A stretch of DNA of 5,603 bases from CALKMS01 sp036796755 (lineage in GTDB: Bacteria; Actinomycetota; Aquicultoria; SKW223; CALKMS01), in contig DAIRCJ010000083.1 in assembly GCA_036796755.1 (NCBI GenBank), positions 1 to 5,603 of the forward strand. The letters are read 5' to 3'. The notes beneath the pieces were generated by a model that made no database searches, was not told the DNA's origin, and saw nothing but the letters and a program-made list of their open reading frames with translations. Made by a program: the position numbers and the translations under genes. This document shows, one piece after another, positions 5,501-5,603 of this stretch; positions within the stretch are counted from its first letter, which is position 1, and every line of letters starts with the position of its first letter.

Positions 5501-5603
5501 TTGCTCCAATTGCCATGGTTCCATTGTCTCAGCAATGATGACAACCAACGCAACCTACCACCATGTGATGACTACAGACACGGCTGATCCCACTACCACT
5601 CCT
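2514..5603 (+). CDS. Giant secreted multiheme cytochrome with Ig/Ig/FN3/ZU5-like N-terminus (incomplete)
   Basis: The frame is open from ATG 2514 to the window edge, giving the first 1030 residues. A basic n-region (1-23), hydrophobic core and AYA-A cleavage site at 39/40 form the signal peptide. Residues 97-113 are very basic (10 of 17 Lys/Arg). Next come two Ig-like beta modules: ~115-205, with GLNNWYVTQPQV and EGTHTLYFYGEDLAGN, and ~206-303. Then follow an FN3 domain (~307-391, NLSWSASPDWDVKGYRVYRS) and a ZU5-like domain (~409-532, GELVFEVPAGSL to THFTQYW). The heme region starts near 533. Ten CXXCH motifs lie at 549, 570, 622, 671, 733, 819, 909, 942, 975 and 997. A CX4CH (CYQSGCH) is at 757 and a CX3CH (CLGECH) at 857. 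CHSEHG and CHNPHG are doubled-CXXCH signatures, and a CX4CH followed by CXXCH recalls Geobacter-type repeat cytochromes. I count seventeen non-motif histidines in the heme region, enough for bis-His hemes. It is inferred to be a cell-surface electron conduit, with the N-terminal modules acting as spacer or adhesin. The C-terminus, total heme count and any anchor lie beyond the window. Confidence 0.93.
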   Translation, partial: MRAKFKVLNKGRFEKFREKGKAAWLSLFLLVALTGLAYAALPSAPLKSSGLFRLSSPRVNLFELNSRSPLAFELNFSNLYQFIQGKGSSSNSSDSEKFGKIKRRLLKSKKRAKTDTEPPILSFQITPSQPDGLNNWYVTQPQVVLTANEEARIFYQFDSTENGSWENYPSGSALAVSEGTHTLYFYGEDLAGNKSSVYRLEFKVDLTSPETRILFPVEGDHYETSLYVVGTAQDSNLQSWKLELIDAAGQATVVAEKNESVTNDTLGYLNEKELKLHGTYSLRLTATDLAGQTSQAFVSSFLVDNGPPSSPSILRVFAGNLENNLSWSASPDWDVKGYRVYRSSSAEGEFSLVGETASTSFDDPVAEEEAGTYYYYVTAVDEFGDESSPSDIAENDLVKITREFSPEIDTQVIAANGELVFEVPAGSLAEPVIISINENRKEADKPSFKPASSPYTFEPSGLTFSPDNPARLKVKYNLGFTNELVSNKVEEGLSVYYYDESEKAWKTVETTALVENDLAIAKITHFTQYWSGAPTNPHSVKNAVINNLCGVCHTLDGVTDVEAWKKREACFQCHGAPNSTNPPAGSFGPNIQAEFIACSDQTFTTSTMSRHPMPFMNTVRGCLACHDIHQEVQDYTDLLSVRKPNVSRRYPWDPTYDDKSLSSAPLGDQFCLDCHGATANATWQWLIQYYNGYDYYALTNGSHAGIWNTPHGYGITAPSDNDATGTVSHGIRCLGCHSEHGSASGTALTKYSGNNTCYQSGCHLDSSPLYPTATRLSSSSPDAGYPATGTYPGKNAYQSSAHNTSSLVWPGTGLNGGDCKNCHSNVHGTNYYDYLRTTFTSPKSYPTASSYEALHLCLGECHDSNGPGTDIRQHYTSTSTYAGHRLNRSTEVIADASGAYLPQGAVMPCYECHNPHGSQKGNVYMFTDERSATTVTTVDAMCKACHRPYGSSQPTPTVAGMSLKTLPAGHSTSNCSGCHGNGHNVTKAGLSSGGQSCSNCHGSIVSAMMTTNATYHHVMTTDTADPTTTP

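Noticed and set aside
1..5603. CRISPR arrays, insertion sequences, tRNA or rRNA genes
   Set aside because: I saw no regularly spaced repeats, transposase coding, terminal inverted repeats with target duplications, or tRNA/rRNA-like sequence.

Overview
The window holds a probable extracellular electron-transfer locus from a moderately AT-rich bacterium. Coding DNA is visibly richer in G+C than the very AT-rich spacers. Consensus-like sigma70 promoter elements and an almost perfect AAAGGAGG ribosome binding site point to Bacteria. Secreted multiheme c-type cytochromes point to an anaerobe that respires metals, minerals or another external acceptor, or trades electrons with partners. Neither exported cytochrome has a lipobox. 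I cannot assign a taxon from the sequence alone.

Layout. Positions 1-162 are the end of an unresolved flanking region plus AT-rich palindromes, one of them a weak hairpin between convergent transcripts. Positions 163-729 (minus) encode a 188-aa membrane-anchored protein with a possible NTF2-like fold. Positions 730-1125 are a divergent regulatory region. It has a TATAAT box almost touching the minus gene, a cluster of GGTAA/TTACC palindromes, a 9-bp-arm AT palindrome, and a good promoter (TTGACA at 1060, GATAAT at 1081) reading right. Positions 1126-2340 (plus) encode a secreted 7-heme cytochrome of 404 aa. Positions 2341-2513 are a leader with a terminator-like G5/C5 hairpin and a possible 37-codon leader ORF ending in an ATGA overlap. 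From 2514 to the window edge (plus, incomplete) runs a very large secreted cytochrome. It has four beta-sandwich-like modules (two Ig-like, FN3, ZU5-like) followed by at least twelve heme-attachment motifs, two of them non-canonical (CX4CH and CX3CH).

How they fit together. Both cytochromes have signal peptides and more non-motif histidines than hemes, so bis-His hemes in electron-conducting chains are plausible. The smaller one could be a periplasmic, cell-wall or filament-forming carrier. The larger one looks like a surface-displayed conduit whose N-terminal modules hold or space the heme domain. The hairpin between the two genes could lower expression of the giant relative to the smaller protein, or make it conditional. 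The minus-strand protein has no visible functional link.

The least ordinary parts are the Ig/Ig/FN3/ZU5-multiheme fusion, the mixed heme-motif spacings, and the unexplained palindrome cluster upstream of the cytochromes.
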